DNA of 64,000 nucleotides. Source: Macrocystis pyrifera. Its lineage: Eukaryota > Sar > Phaeophyceae > Laminariales > Laminariaceae. The notes beneath the pieces are model-generated. The model was given only the letters and a program-made list of their open reading frames with translations. It had not been told where the DNA came from and did not search any database. Location: the NCBI GenBank assembly GCA_031763025.1, contig JASSKH010000009.1, positions 5,214,512-5,278,511 of the forward strand, given 5' to 3'. Positions 1-12,714 of the stretch are shown in pieces; position 1 is the first letter of the stretch, and the number at the start of each line of letters is the position of its first letter. The position numbers were made by a program, and so were the translations under genes.

Positions 1-1219
1 GTCCGAGCATTATCCCAAGTAGAGGGGCCTATTAGGGTCCGTTGATAACAATTTGGGCCCAAACGGCGCAACCCCTAGTTGCACCCCCTATCACGACACG
101 CCTCCGCCGTACACATCGACAGACGCGTGCTACAGCAGTAGGGGTGCATCAACTGGTTTTGAAGCTGCTGACTTGAGGAGCTCTCTGCTACTAGTAAGTC
201 AACCAAAAATTGATTTTTGACAAACATCAAGGTGCAACCCGATGGATACTCCCACGGCCTGCAAAGCCGACGCGCTATACGATAGGGGTGCCACATTTTG
301 CCCAAACCAAATTCTAAACTAACGGGGATCCTAGACCGATGAACTACCCGATATCATCGGCACACCATCGGGTTCCGCTTATCGACAAATGGAATTGCTA
401 CCCGGGTTGAAAACGTTTCAGTTTTCTCCGAGTCAAGGCTAGTGTCGAGTGCATGGAGCTCCTCGAGTTAGGAGGTTCAGAAAGTATCAGGCGCACCTCC
501 ATCGTAACATGCATCGTATACAAAACAGAAGCAGCAGTTTGCATATCAAGGATGGCATTCTTCGACGATTTCAGGTTAAGGAGCCCCGTCTTTCAGAAAC
601 CGTTTTACGTACCCTTAATGTGCCACCTTTTGCATCTATCGGGTGGGTTTGAGAGTTGAGGATATCCTGTACCTTTCGCCGGTGGAAATGTTTGGGGCCT
701 ACTGCAATCAAGTAAGACCCCCGCCGTCGTAGTAGCGCTGTTTCTATGCAGCAACAACAGGTGAAACCGACCGAGGAAGAACTGTAGGCGAGGAGCGGTA
801 CAGTAGCAGGGGACAACGTGAGGCGTTCTTCCTACCAGAAGCGCACGGTAGAACAGTCCGAGTAAAACAAACTATTTCTGCCCCGACGAGAGGCTGTTCA
901 ATCGAGGAGCCAAAAAAAACTAACGCCGTGAGAAATCTACGAGTGTTTTGTCCCAGGACGTTGATTGTACCTCAGGCCATGACATTGTTAGTCGGGTTTC
1001 GTACCGCACTGTTTCTCAAACGCTACGGATAGGGCTTGCGCGAGGGGGCGAGCTCCTCAGGTCTGGAGTCTTAGAACGTTTTGGTGCTCTTTCTATGTAC
1101 TCTTGTCATAGCATGTGTCTGAACATCCGTATGTCACTACGGGATTGTCCACGTGAGTGGTGATACACCGCGCCCGACAGCCTATCGTTTTCATGAAAAA
1201 ATAACATCGGCGTGCGCAC
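1..1219. other. No resolvable gene; 3' flank or intron of the sulfotransferase gene
   Basis: The last recovered exon ends at a GTGCGC donor, so another minus-strand exon is expected at lower coordinates. I read the minus strand down to about 360 and found no segment with a convincing acceptor, stop codon and family similarity. The short open frames here are not distinguishable from chance. Confidence 0.3.
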
Positions 1220-4200
1220 CTTCTGGAATTCGACCTCCCCGGCCTCGTACAACGTTTTGTCCATACGCGTGAGATTGTCGATCTTCTCCCGAACCTGAGA
1301 ACAAGACCGACACGCCGGACGAGGTTTACGTCGCCGCGGCACACGGCAAACAAAAAAATGCCCGCTTTCTAATAGGTCCAACAGCCTATAATGCTGTGTC
1401 TGGGACAATTGCATGCATCTGTTCACCCCAACCATGTGGAAATTATTGACTGTTCCACTTGCCAATATTTTTTTTTCTGGTGGACTGCGTTGAACTTCAA
1501 CCTCGCACGTGCACCGTTAGAGGTCAAACACGTTCGCGCACAGAACTAATCGGGAATTTGACGGCTATCCCTACACAAATATTGTTTCTTAAGCGGAAGG
1601 AAGCCAACGCTCGTCGGCTGAAAAAAAAAGATGTACGCCCATGTGTAGAGCAAATACAAGAGTGCATCCTTATTCTACCGTACAGCTACGAGTAGTGTTC
1701 CACGAATTCCCGGGACATCCAAAATTACACACCGATCGAGGGCAGATGTACCCTTTCGAGCACAGACCAGTTGAGTCTAGCGAAAATCTCTGGCGGTGCT
1801 GTGGCCCTGAACCGGAACGGAAATCACGCAAAGCGCATGAAACTACAGCAATCTGCAGTTTCGGCGAGTTCGCCCGACTCATCGTGCCAATGGTTTTTCT
1901 AAAAAACTCAACTCCTGCGAAACCCGTTTGCGCAAACGCCATCAAATCATTCTCGCTAGCTGTTGCAAAGCTTTTCTTGGACGACCCCATCTCGGAAAGG
2001 GCCGAGCTCTCGACCGGAGTTACCAGCCGTCGTTGAAGCCATACTCGATTGAAATTTTAAGGCGCCTACCTTCCACTGCAAAGCTACCACAGGAACCAAC
2101 GCCAGTGTATCGAAGTTCCCTGTACATCTATTACGGGGGGACTACAGTAAATAGGACCAATTATTGTTGGTAAAAAAAAAGAAAACAAATATGTTTCTGT
2201 GTGTACCGTAGGTCCTAATAACTACGGCCCCGCGTAAAAACACGGAACCAGGCCATCATTGTTTCATCGGGATAAGCCACTGTATTTATATTTCTCGAGC
2301 GTGGTGTTTACACAAAATTGCAAAGAACGTTTTTTCCCGTGAGTATCAAGTTTGATACGATACTTTTAGCAGCTCTGCCGCGGCATCGCTGTACAAGGGC
2401 TCACATGCGAAGGAAGGTCGTCGAAAGGTGACCTGTCGTGCAGGACCTCCCCTTTCTTCCTCAGGCCCTTGGTCTGGTTTAGGTAAACGTACGTCATATC
2501 AATCATGTGCCAACCGAGGATGTGCCGCAGTATCATCAGACTCTCATCAAACTTCTCCGTGATGAGAACCTGCATACGGAAAATCACAGTTTCGGGCGAT
2601 CATGAAGCTGTCGCGGTTAGACCGGACAATGCTGGGAATATTTGTCAAATCTCTTCAGCGGTCGACGGTACGTGACGTTGCATTTCGAAGGTGAACCACA
2701 CCACGATGCCCCGCATGATCGCGAGGGATTTGACCAACGAGTCCAGCGCGGTCGGGGTACATGCTAGGCGAAGCAGGACATTTGAGCGTCTCGAAAAGCG
2801 AACAAGAACGCCACCCTCTATTGACGCCGTTCCACTTAGAGACAATCTCCATTTTATTGTCCAGGCCATGGTTCGTCTGCAACGAGTCGATTGTATCCGC
2901 TCTCTGGCGATTCCGTCCAGCCGTCGGTAATCGGTTTCGTAAGCATGTTTTCTTCGAGACCGCATGCGTAAGACTATACCCAAGAAGACCAGATGCGCCC
3001 GCAGACGTGTCTGAACGATCTTTGATTTTTTTATGATCTTGATGGCCGCGAACAGGCTGTCCACGCCGTCATGTAGTTGTACCATCTATGCATTCGTCGT
3101 CAAAATAATTCTATATTATCAGCACTAAACTCACCAATATTGCCACGAAACGCGGGTTGGGTCCGAACGGCGGCAGGAAGGCTACCCCTATCGCTTTCCA
3201 CATGTTACAGTATGGTGCTCCCCGCACCCGTCGTCAAACACCGTACGAAAAAAACGATTATACAAGAGAAGGCGAACTACCAAGACCTTCATGACCGCTT
3301 TCGCTAGCTTGGTTGTTTGCGAAACCCAGCGCTAGCGGCCAATTTTGTGAAACGTTTACAGATAGCGTGCGTACCCGCGTGGTTAGAGCGGGGCGCGGCA
3401 GGGGTTCGAGCAGCCCGCGCTCGTTCACTACTTGCCCCTGTGTCATATTTCAGACCTTGAATTTGTCCCCTTCGACGGAGTGCTGGCGGAGGCGTTTTTC
3501 GTCAGAAATATATGCACGTATTAACGTCTTCCCTCTGAAATGTCGAAGGATGAACGGAGCAACCCCACGACCACCTTGGAGGTCAGGCAGTGACACGACG
3601 GAGTACGACAACGGGCACTATCCTCTCACCATATCGAACTGAGGGAGCGAATGCGCAATGAAGTGTTCCAACTCTTCCGATGTGTAGAGACCAAACTCCT
3701 GGCAAAGTGAGTTGTCGATGCGCTGGAGAAGGGCCGGGTCTGGGTTCGGTTGGCTCAAAAAGTCCTCAATAGGCATCTTGTTCCCGCAACAAGCGTAAAC
3801 CAAGGGGGCATAGGGGGAAGACCGGTTCGAAAAGGGCATCCGTCAGAAAATGGGCCCTTGCTATATGACCAGCGCCAAAGAAACCTTCGAATTTGCTTGT
3901 TTTTTTTCCCATGGAGGCAACAACGCGTATTTGTTCATGTCTCTGGAGCGTTCGGCTCGATCTCACGACCGCGAACTACACAACCCCGGGGGATTCGTCG
4001 GATATGATGACGGAGTCAACAACGCGACAGGCGAAGAGCAACGCAAGCACAAGAAACACCACCAACCACAACTACTAGAGCAGAGGCGGGGATATAGCCA
4101 GAACAGTGATGACAAACAAGCAGCGACAGCACTGGCAAGAGCAACAGCATCAAGCACAACAGTAACAACAACTACATAAACACTCAACAACAACAAGAAC

Positions 4201-6551
4201 AAGAACCAGAACTAGAAGAACCACTACGTCAACACACCAAAAACGAGAATAAGAGCAAGAACTAGAAGAACAACTACACAAACACAACAAGACCCATAAC
4301 ATGAACTAGAATAACAAACAACTACATAATCACAACAATACCAATAACAAGATCAAGAATAACAGACAAGAGCGATAGCGACAGCAACACCACCAGCGAA
4401 ATTGTGTGTGTGTGTGTGCTGCTGCTGCTTTGCCAGCTCGGTGGTTGGCCGAGCTCGGCTCGTCAAAACCTCTCCCGACACCGACGGGGCAGCCGCGCCG
4501 CCATCACCAGCATCAGAAGCCCGTCGCGACTCACCCGAGTTATCGGCTCGATAAAAAAGGTGTAGTAGCTCAGCAAATGCTCCCGCGGCTCCCTGAAGAT
4601 GGTGATAAAGTTGATGTTCTCAGGGTCGCGGAGGATCTGCTTGTACAACTCCTTCGCCTCGTCCCACGTGCCTATCAACGGCCCGGCATCGCCTATGTGG
4701 TAGTGCATGATATCCACAAACTTCTGACTCTCTTGTGTCTGCCCGGCATGCCCAAGACGTCATAGGGACATCCGCCACGAGAGTCACAAGAGGGAGTCGG
4801 GGTGTGAAGAAGTAAGGAGACAGGCCACGGCAGGGCATGTGAACTAGCGGAGTCCCAGCAAAACAAACCCTACTTTCAACACCTCACGACGCATCGTACC
4901 CCACTCCGAACTGCTCGTACGTTTAACAGCGGCTCGAAGCTGGCGGAGGCCCAACAAAATCAAACCTTGCTTTTAACCACAAACGACGCACCGTGCCGAG
5001 CCGGCCACAGGATACTTCCTGGATAGTTCTTAGAAGTGCAGCCTTAACCCACCTTCCTAGCTGCTTCTGCAATCGGAATGGTCGAGTGTGCGCCCACGAA
5101 CTGCGCCACCTGATGAGTCGGCGGGGGAGGGGAGGGGAGGCACTATGTTGGCTGGCCGTGGCCGCATGACCATCTGCTTTGGTATTCGCACAATGGCGGG
5201 ACGGAGGACGTCGAGTGGTTGCAGGTGGAGGGAAAGGGCAAGAGCAATGCCAGCCTAAGGCGGATCGACAATCAAGGCTAGAAACTCATATTCGTTTCCA
5301 AGCCAACGGCGAGTAAAACAAGGTACCAAAGAAAACATGCCACTGCTGTGATGGTGGGGAGGGGGGGGGGGGGGGGGGCGGTGCGGTTACTTGTGGACTC
5401 GTTTTGTTTGGGCTGGGCTGAAGGGGCGTTTGAGCTCATTCGTTTCTCTGACTGGCGGCGTGACTCGACCTTGGAAACCATCCGAAACGTGTGCAGTCTC
5501 CACCTCGTGTTGAGCAAATATTTCTGAGTGGTGGAGAGCTACCCAACAATATCAATTTTCGTAGTTGTTGGTTCTGACTAAAATGTCCTAGGCCGTCGGA
5601 GAGCTCATCGTGCTAGTCTCCCGTTTTTCTTCTCATCCTCCTTTGGGAGTAACTGGAACACAGACGTCATCAGGCGAGGAAAAGCCTCAGAAGATTATTA
5701 TAAACCTCCTCTGCACCCCTGCCGTAGCGTATGTCAGATCTCACGGGACGGTTGGCTGGGCTGGGCGTACCAGGTGCGAAGAACGTTTCGGAAAGTCCGG
5801 TTCTGGCTCCTGGCGTTCGGATCGAAAAGCAAAATCGACTACAATACCCACCCTACACCCGCAATGACCAATAAGCCCAGGACGTGCCCTGATTTCGGCG
5901 GGATACGGTGACACCGATGGGAATCGTTTCGCGTTCACAACATTGGTGGTGCTGGTCTCAGGTTTTCGGTGAAACGTTGACGTTCCATGATATAGACGAC
6001 GGAGTTGGAACCGAGGAAGCACGCACGTGCAGGTGATGAGAACCCGGCCGATCCTATCAAGCGTTACGCCATGATACGGCGGGAGGAACACACGCACACG
6101 TAACGTAGATTACGTTTGACAGGTAGACCTCCGCTTGCCTCAACCAAACGCAATTTAGAAACCAAAATGTACTTGCCAGCCCGTAAAGCGGGCGCTGGGC
6201 TAGGCACGTAACTTGTGCACGTAACTTGTACACCAGTGAAAAGTCAGACGGGAATACTGCGAGTTTGGAAAAAAAAAACTCTATTTCTCAGACAAGATAT
6301 CCGATTTCTTGTATCAGTACTACTACTGCGCGTGTCTTTGACAGCAGCGTGAGTCATGACTCAAGAATAAGAGACGGGTCTGAGAAATCCATGGGAAGGA
6401 GAGGGGAGGGGGGGAATCCGAACATATTTGTCCCTCCGAAGGGGAGTGCGCTTCTTACCTCTAGGTCGTGTCTTCTGCCGTATCTATACAGCAGGACCGC
6501 GAGCGTTGTGGATCCAGTCTTGTGTGTTCGCATCAACGCCAGATTGCTCAA
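1220..6551 (-). CDS. Carbohydrate sulfotransferase (Gal3ST-like), partial, six exons
   Basis: Predicted Golgi-type enzyme moving sulfate from PAPS to a sugar hydroxyl. Exons on the minus strand, each with AG/GT borders and all in phase 0: 6551-6459 (31 codons), 5109-5053 (19), 4738-4535 (68), 3776-3630 (49), 2569-2405 (55), 1294-1220 (25). Exon 1 carries the 5'-phosphosulfate loop (RTHKTGSTTLAVLLYRYG) and ends at a GTAAGAA donor. Exon 3 carries the 3'-phosphate motif (ITIFREPREHLLSYY) and ends at GTGAGT. Later exons show EDFLSQP, NSLCQEFGLYTSEEL, FDMVLITEKFDESL (across a splice) and IDNLTRMDKTLYEAG, the order seen in galactose-3-O-sulfotransferase-type proteins. The 247 codons joined this way contain no stop. 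The N-terminal membrane anchor and the extreme C-terminus were not found; the end may lie left of the window. Family call is strong; the exact sugar acceptor is unknown. Sulfated cell-wall polysaccharide is plausible if the host is a brown alga. Confidence 0.85.
2131..2237. mobile_element. MITE copy 1 (TTACGGGGG termini)
   Basis: About 107 bp with imperfect terminal inverted repeats: TTACGGGGGG-ACTACAGTAA on the left, and GGTCCTAATAACTACGG followed by CCCCGCGTAA on the right. A TA dinucleotide lies just before the left end. It sits in the sulfotransferase intron between the 2405-2569 and 1220-1294 exons and matches five other copies in the window. Confidence 0.75.
3995..4400. repeat. AAC/CAA-rich low-complexity tract in intron
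   Basis: The plus strand is dominated by AAC, ACA and AAG steps with near-repeats such as ACAAGAACAAGAACCAGAAC, ending in a short (GT)n run at about 4403-4417. It fills much of the sulfotransferase intron between exons 3776-3630 and 4738-4535. No coding signal is apparent. Confidence 0.6.
5355..5378 (+). repeat. Poly-G run
   Basis: An uninterrupted run of 18 G (5361-5378), preceded by GGGGA. It lies inside the sulfotransferase intron upstream of the 57-bp exon. G-quadruplex formation is possible, but the length may also be a sequencing artefact. Confidence 0.8.
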
Positions 6552-6907
6552 CTTGTCCCAAACAACGCAGCGATTCACACACAAAGACAGCAACGGATGG
6601 AAACGAAAAGGAAGGACGACGAGCGGGGTTGATGGACGCACGAAGAAAAGCATTTTTCGGATTCGGAGCCGGTATTTCAAATACGTGACGGCGTATACGG
6701 TAAGAGGACTGACACGGACGCTACGGTGTGCTGAACGTATGCGGTAGACCAACACGGTGTTTCCAACACTGAGTGGCACCTGCACATGTGGTCGATGGAC
6801 GATCCACAGAATCGACGTCATACACGTACCAAGATCTGTGACCCCCCCCCGCCCCCCTGTACGTCGGTTTCATGCAAGAATATCCGTCACAACATTGGTT
6901 CATAGTA

Positions 6908-7085
6908 AGATGCAGCTCACCCTTCATGCGACTCGCTTAACACCCCACGGCGCTTCCCGCTTGGCGCAAGCAAGCAATGTCTGCCTGGTCGGCGAAAACC
7001 CGACGTGGTCTGTCCCGGCATTGTTAGGATGCAAGGGTCTATCGTTAAACCACTACGGCCATGTATGATAATGAGTACACCCCCA
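6908..7085 (+). repeat. Local direct duplication, left copy
   Basis: About 178 bp beginning GATGCAGCTCACCCTTCATG and ending near ATAATGAGTACACCCC. A second copy lies at 7345-7521 with roughly 85-90% identity by eye. Neither copy has a sustained open frame resembling a known protein. Confidence 0.75.
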
Positions 7086-7344
7086 ACCCCCTGCACGTCC
7101 TACATCAATGACTGCCCACCCCCCCCCCGACAATCGAGTTCAATATTGTTTGTGCGGGGAGAACCTTGCCTCCCCACGAGGAGGATGATCGTATCACGTA
7201 GTTTGTATACGTTGAGGCACCCACGAGGCAGTTACATACTGAACCCATTGCTGTCTCAGGAAGTGGCCACACCAGAAATTCAATTAGATATTTGGCGCTG
7301 TCATCCATATGCACAAAAATCCACCTCAAACGCGGTCCATTGAA

Positions 7345-7521
7345 GGATGCAGCTCACCCTTCATGCGACTCGCCTAACAACACCTCACGGCGCTTCGCGC
7401 TTGGTGAAAGCATTGTCTGCCTGGGCGGTCAAACCCCGACGTGCTCCGTCCCAGCATTGAAGGGGTGCAAGGGTCTATAGTAATACGACTACGGCCATGT
7501 ATCATAATGAGTACACCCCGC
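7345..7521 (+). repeat. Local direct duplication, right copy
   Basis: Partner of 6908-7085. The 260 bp between the copies is unrelated. The spacing fits a tandem duplication followed by divergence, or two insertions of a short element; no terminal repeats were seen. Confidence 0.75.
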
Positions 7522-8573
7522 CCGACAACCACTCCAAGCAACCCCTTTTCAGCCAGGCGTATTGACTTTGGTTTACGAGGGACAATCATGCTTCGGTGTT
7601 AGTTCGATATGCGCAAACAAGGTTCCTCGTTGAAAGAAATGGAGACATTGGGTAGCGTCTTTTCCAGAACAAGCCTCCGAAGTTGTTGGAACATTTGTTT
7701 CGATTTCGTCTACCACAATAATGGGCCTGATTAGCTGTGCCCCTCATCCGAGGCCCGCTGTTGATTTGATGTTTTCCCGTGTCTCCATGGGCAATTCCAT
7801 GGCCTAGGAATACAGTGAGTACTACATATACGACAACAAGACTGAAACACATACTGGTATTGTAAATATTTTCGCGTTTTTTTTTAAAGAAATATGCAAT
7901 TCTCCGCTGGAGTGAAATGTGTGCAGAATCGCCCCCCTCCTCCTCCCTATCGTGACTTTGCCAACTGGCAATCGGATCGGTTACGTTTTTGTCACGTCCC
8001 ATTGACTACTGTGATGCGCCTGATCGCGTTGACGCAACACACGGCGTACTAGTAATAGCCGACCGTGAAATCTACTTGCGAGGCTTTCACGCTACTGCCA
8101 GTGTTAAATAAACCCCCACCACACGATGAACTAATGCAGCAGACATATTACGTATGGCACGGCGCTTAAGGTGTCCTGTCGATGTTGGCGGTACTGGTCA
8201 GGCGGAGCACAATGATGTTCCCAAACAGTAGGTTCTAGAACGTGCCCTCGAGGATGTCCGATTTTTAAATTTTGTGCTAAACGTAAAATTCACAAGACGT
8301 GCCGCAAGTAAACTGCACGTTCCGAAACCCTGCAGGTCGGTATTACAAAGGAACTGGTTCCGTGGACATCGCTTCGAGGGCGACACACCATCTCCCGTCC
8401 GCTAGCAAGCTAGGACATAGTACTCGGGGTACGGTCCACCAAGAATACGCCCATCGCGTTAAAGTATCGACTGGTGGATGAGTTGCCCCTTCTGACTTGA
8501 TCATGCCTGGGGATTGCGTTTGTGTGTCAAAATATGTTCAGAAGTGTGGACTGGTTGATAGGCTGGCTCTCAC
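7522..8573. other. Unassigned intergenic or intronic stretch
   Basis: I see no recognisable gene, RNA or repeat. A weakly open minus-strand frame at 7586-8002 has no domain signature and is interrupted in composition by A/T runs. Confidence 0.3.
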
Positions 8574-8689
8574 CTGGCTATCGCTCGTGATAGTGGACAT
8601 GGCCACCAAGCCGTTCAAGTAGTCCCTGCGGTTGAACTCGATCGTGACGGGCATCGCGGACAACATTCCGCGAAGACTGGTGGCTGGTG
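8574..8689 (-). CDS. Candidate internal exon, unknown or upstream sulfotransferase exon
   Basis: On the minus strand, an acceptor (TACATGCGCAG at 8700-8690) opens a 116-bp segment that ends CAG followed by a GTGAGAGCC donor. The frame ending in phase 0 reads MLSAMPVTIEFNRRDY then LNGLVAMSTITSDSQ without stops. Phase 0 at its 3' end matches the phase-0 start of the exon at 6551, so it could be the preceding exon of the sulfotransferase gene. I recognise no domain in it, and it may belong to another gene. Confidence 0.3.
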
Positions 8690-8954
8690 CTGCGCATGTA
8701 CACGAGCAAAAACGAGGTTGACGCCGTTAAATTGGCGCATCACCGCGGGGGCTGGTGTTATCGGCCTCAACCCACAGGTTTCAGGGACAATCCTGAGTCA
8801 CATGCTCTAGAGAACATCAGATCAATAAAAATATTTGACGCGCTAACACGAAACATTCTATCAGGAGCAGGCGCACCTTTCTTGCGCTGAGCGCGTAACG
8901 GCGTGCTTGTACAAAAATATCGACAATCGACAAAGCACTTGGTAGTACATGTTG

Positions 8955-9232
8955 GACACGCCCCCTGTCGATGGTACTCAGATACACGACATATAAGATC
9001 CATCGTAGACTGAGGAGTTCCATGCTGGAAAGGGATTCTGGCAGTAGGGTGTTGGGATATCGGGGTAATGTGTGCCCACCAATGCCTCTCGTCAGGTGTA
9101 ACTCTATACTGCATATGAGGCGAGTCAACTCGACAGCGAGGATGTAATATGAGAGGAGTTTCGTTTCATGTCCAGAGTCAGCCACGCGTTCCCGTGTCAG
9201 CCTATACCTTTAGAGATCAATCAACACACTAG
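8955..9232 (-). repeat. Dispersed 0.27-kb repeat, copy 1
   Basis: Closely matches 16930-17206 in the same orientation (shared blocks include AGATCCATCGTAGACTGAGG and GATATCGGGGTAATGTGTGC). Both copies keep an open minus-strand frame with the shared peptide GGHTLPRYPNTLLPESLS. Substitutions are not concentrated at third codon positions by eye, so coding is doubtful. Confidence 0.7.
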
Positions 9233-9333
9233 TGAATACCGGTGATATTCTATTGGCAAGCGTAGCCGAGGCCAACCTAGAGGGGTGGGAATCTGCTTCC
9301 AGCATGTCTATTATTTTATGATGATGTGCGTAG

Positions 9334-10102
9334 TCAGGCAGTCAGCGTGTGTATTTTGAAGAAGAGATTGAGGTCCTGGAGGAGAGGGCGTGTGCGTGAG
9401 AAGGAGAGGCGGGATAAGCCGCACCAAACGCAGCAGCGATCCCAGCAAGGCCAAGTTTGAGCCGAATCTGGTAAATTCGCTTGGCACTGGCGGTGAAGGC
9501 GCTGGAGAGTAGTAGTTGCAGGGGCAGCAGCAGCTCCAGCAGCACCGTCAGCAGTCAGAGGATTGCCGTACATTTTTTGCGAGGATGAAGCGCATGCAGC
9601 AACCACCGTTACAGCCGCCGCCGTGACCACCGCGCCGCAACCGCCGTCTTCGCTACCGCCGCTGCCGCCGCCGTCGTCTCGACTGCCGCGTAACCGTCGT
9701 TGCTGCAACACCCCGGGATAGCCAGGCATCTGCCTGAATCTGTGGGTTCGCTGCGCGCTGGCTACGTAGATGTAGAACGTATAATAATACCTGAAAGAGG
9801 GAGTTTGGCCGGCAGGAGCCGGGAGGGAAGGTGAAGACCGCGGGAGCGACGGTGAAAGTGTTCTGGCAGAATCGTCTGCCTAGACTGCTGAAGCACCACG
9901 CCCGCACGTGGTTGATGGGGGGGACGTTGCCCCCGAGGATGGAGACAAGGGAGAGAGTGAATATGTGCGCAAGGGGAGGTGTCTGCATCACTTGTTCGGG
10001 ACCAGCGCACGGGCGCGACAGGATGCGCTGCCCCAACAGAGAGAGGATGAAAGAGAAAGGACCGAAGCGCCACCAGCAAGGACTTATGTCCGCACCAGGC
10101 AC
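9334..10102 (-). other. GC-rich block with open minus-strand frames, function unknown
   Basis: This block is clearly more GC-rich than its surroundings, with CCGCCG-type triplets at 9600-9700. Overlapping minus-strand frames include one at 9342-9545 beginning MLLELLLPLQLLLSSAF, which resembles a hydrophobic leader followed by a second hydrophobic stretch. It could be a first exon or CpG-rich promoter of a minus-strand gene, but the triplet repeats also open frames by composition alone. Confidence 0.25.
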
Positions 10103-10227
10103 GTTTGACTTTGTTGATTGATTGCCGTGGCAATTTCCGTTTGTAGATTAATTGTGTATCGATTTTAGAATGGTAGATAATCTCCAAACATTGTAGATTG
10201 AGATTCGGGAATGTTGGAAGTGGAACT

Positions 10228-10625
10228 CACAGCTGACCTATTTCATAATTGTTATTGCCCTCGATGAAATGCATTCGAGCGCTGTTCTCAGCTTGCTTGT
10301 CTCTTTTTCTATGAAATCGCAGGTGGAGTTGTTGAGAGGGACAGAAGAGGCCAATCGGGACCTGCACAGACGGAACCCCAGAGTGCTGTGTTGGCTCAGG
10401 CAGAGCGTCTACTTGTTGACTATCGGAACTACTTGTTATAGTACTCGGCGGGGACATATATCCAGCAACAGCACACGAAGACGAAACGAGCACCCGCACC
10501 AGTACCACAGCAATGGCATCGATATCATTGAGGTGTAATTGGGGTTGCAGGTCTAAGCACAAGACTGTTGGCCAATGAAAAACGAAACATGAACGGAGAG
10601 AGACTTCCAACAATCAGTCAGAAAG
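10228..10625 (+). repeat. 0.4-kb direct duplication, left copy
   Basis: Begins near CCTCGATGAAATGCATTCGA and runs through GATATCATTGAGGTGTAATT to CAATCAGTCAGAAAGCT. The same series recurs at 12715-13155, about 2.5 kb downstream, at roughly 90% identity. The duplicated block has no recognisable protein. Confidence 0.8.
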
Positions 10626-12616
10626 CTCACGACGCTCTCTTGGCCAAAGCAAAACATGTCGGTTGTTTATTACAACAAGTAGACGACAGATTGACAAGAG
10701 ATCTCCGTACCGCGAAATAGTTGTGGTTGGCGAAATGAAAACTGAGATGGATGCATGCTCTAGGGGGCAAGAGTTTGCCGCTGGCGTCCTACGGTATCCT
10801 CCCAAGCCTGAACAAAACCCATTTTTTGTTGTGTGTTGTTACACAATCGGTAGATTGACGTATTTTCAACTGCCGGGTATTATTTTTGCGAGTACCGAAA
10901 CGTACGATGAGGATATCAAAATACAAATAAAGGCGAAAAGTAGAAAGTAATCAACTAACTGCTGTTGTAAAAGACCTTCGATAGTAAGCCTTTTTGGGTC
11001 ATTATTTTTGCGAGTACCGAAACATACGACGAGGATCGCAAAAATACAAATAAAGGCGACAAGTAGAAAGTAATCAACTAACTGCTGTTGTTGTAAAAGA
11101 CCTACGATAGTTAGTATGCAATTTTTTAGTAGTTCACTATTTTTTTTATAGTACTCGTAGATAATTTTGTCGTCGCACTAGAAGTAATTCACTCCCATTG
11201 CTGTAATGTAAAACACCTGCTTGTGCTGTAGTATGCGAAGTTGTTGATGGCCAAATGAGAAATGAGGTGGATGCATGCTCTAGGGGGCAGAAAACATGAC
11301 GAAGTACTCTGGAAATATCCTATCGTATAGGGGGTATATATAGGGTAGCCCTATACTGATACCATGCTCTACTGCTATAGTAAGCGAATGTCGACGCTTT
11401 GTTGGCCAATGAATAACATTCTGTGGGTTGTTACACATTCGACAGATTGATATGTACTTTCAACTGGCGGGTTATTATTTGCGAGTACCCAAACATACAA
11501 TGAGGATCAGCAAACAAATCAAGGCGAAAAGTAGAAAGTAATACACTGCTGCCGGCGGTGTCCTACGGTATCCTCCCAAACCTGAAAAAGCTCATTTTTT
11601 TACTTTCGTTGCTATAAAAGACCTGCGATAGTATGCATTTTTTTTTCCATTCGAGACGGAAACAGCAATACAGCAGTAGTACTTGTAGATGATTTTGCTG
11701 TGGCACAGAAAGTAACCCACTCCTGTCGTACTGTAAAAGACCTGCTATAGTACGCGAATTGACACGCGAAGTACATAAAAAATTACGATAGACGATAGAC
11801 GTTTGTTGTACAGTAACAGTACAAGACCTGCTCGTGCGACGATAGACGACAGGCGCTCGATCTCGACGGAGACTCAGCCCACGGGCAACCCGCTTGGTGG
11901 CGGGAAAGATCACTGGTATAGATGACGGGCTCGAAGAAATGAGGAGGATGCATGCTCCAGGGGGCAGGAGCTTACTGGCGGCGTCCTACGGTATCCTCCC
12001 AAATCTGAAAAGAAGCCCATTTTTTGTCATACGAGATGGATACAGCACTAAGTAGTAGTACTTGTACGAGTCGACGAGACGATTAAAGCGCATGGCTCGA
12101 GCTGTTTGCTGCTGCTTTGACAGTTGCTGATGTTGCCTGTTTGATAATGACTATTTACTCCGATTTACTGTATAGCAGAAAGCGACCCTGTCGAAAAACG
12201 ATACATAATATATTGCAAGGTCCATGGGGTCGTCAAGACCTTGCAGCCAGAAGCGCGCTTGCACGGCCGTTTGTGAGCGGCAGGCAACGACCTCATCAAT
12301 ACCGTTAACGAAACGCGCTGAGCGAGCAGTGCTTCTGCAAGGTAATCCCACTTTTGTTATGATCGATGCGCTGTAGCCAATTTGCGGAATATTTCGCTGC
12401 TCGTGCCGACTCTGACACAAGCGATTGTCCACAAATGGTTGGCCCCCCGGTGAGGCTGGGTCGCGTAGCTCAAGACGCAGGGTTCCGCTGAATCCGAACG
12501 TTGGTCCAGGCTGCTTGTATGTGTGGCCGCTATCGATTCGCGCGGTATACAACTCAACGCCCGGAGCGGTTTGGGACCAGAATTTGCGAGGATTAGAGTT
12601 TCCATGTGATTGCGGT

Positions 12617-12677
12617 CAGACAGACAGACAGACAAGATTGCAATCACCGCAGCTGAGACTCAGTTTTACAAACTGAG
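12617..12677 (+). repeat. (CAGA)n followed by perfect hairpin, copy 1
   Basis: A short CAGA run is followed by CAAGATTGCAATCACCGCAG and then CTCAGTTTTACAAACTGAG (12659-12677), an 8-bp stem with a 3-nt loop. The same arrangement recurs at 14857-14935. Confidence 0.7.
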
Positions 12678-12714
12678 AATTATATAAAAATAAATGAGAT
12701 GCACAGACGTATAC

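Noticed and set aside
2655-3085. Open minus-strand frames inside the sulfotransferase intron (segment ALDSLVKSLAIMRGIVVWF)
   Set aside because: The flanking exons join directly in phase 0 with a continuous family motif (FDMVLITEKFDESL), so an extra exon here would disrupt the protein. No good splice borders were seen.
3361-3420. tRNA-like stretch (GTGGTTAGAGCGG followed by GGGGTTCGAGCAG)
   Set aside because: Both promoter-box-like words are present but only about 18 bp apart, too close for a tRNA body, and no acceptor stem can be paired.
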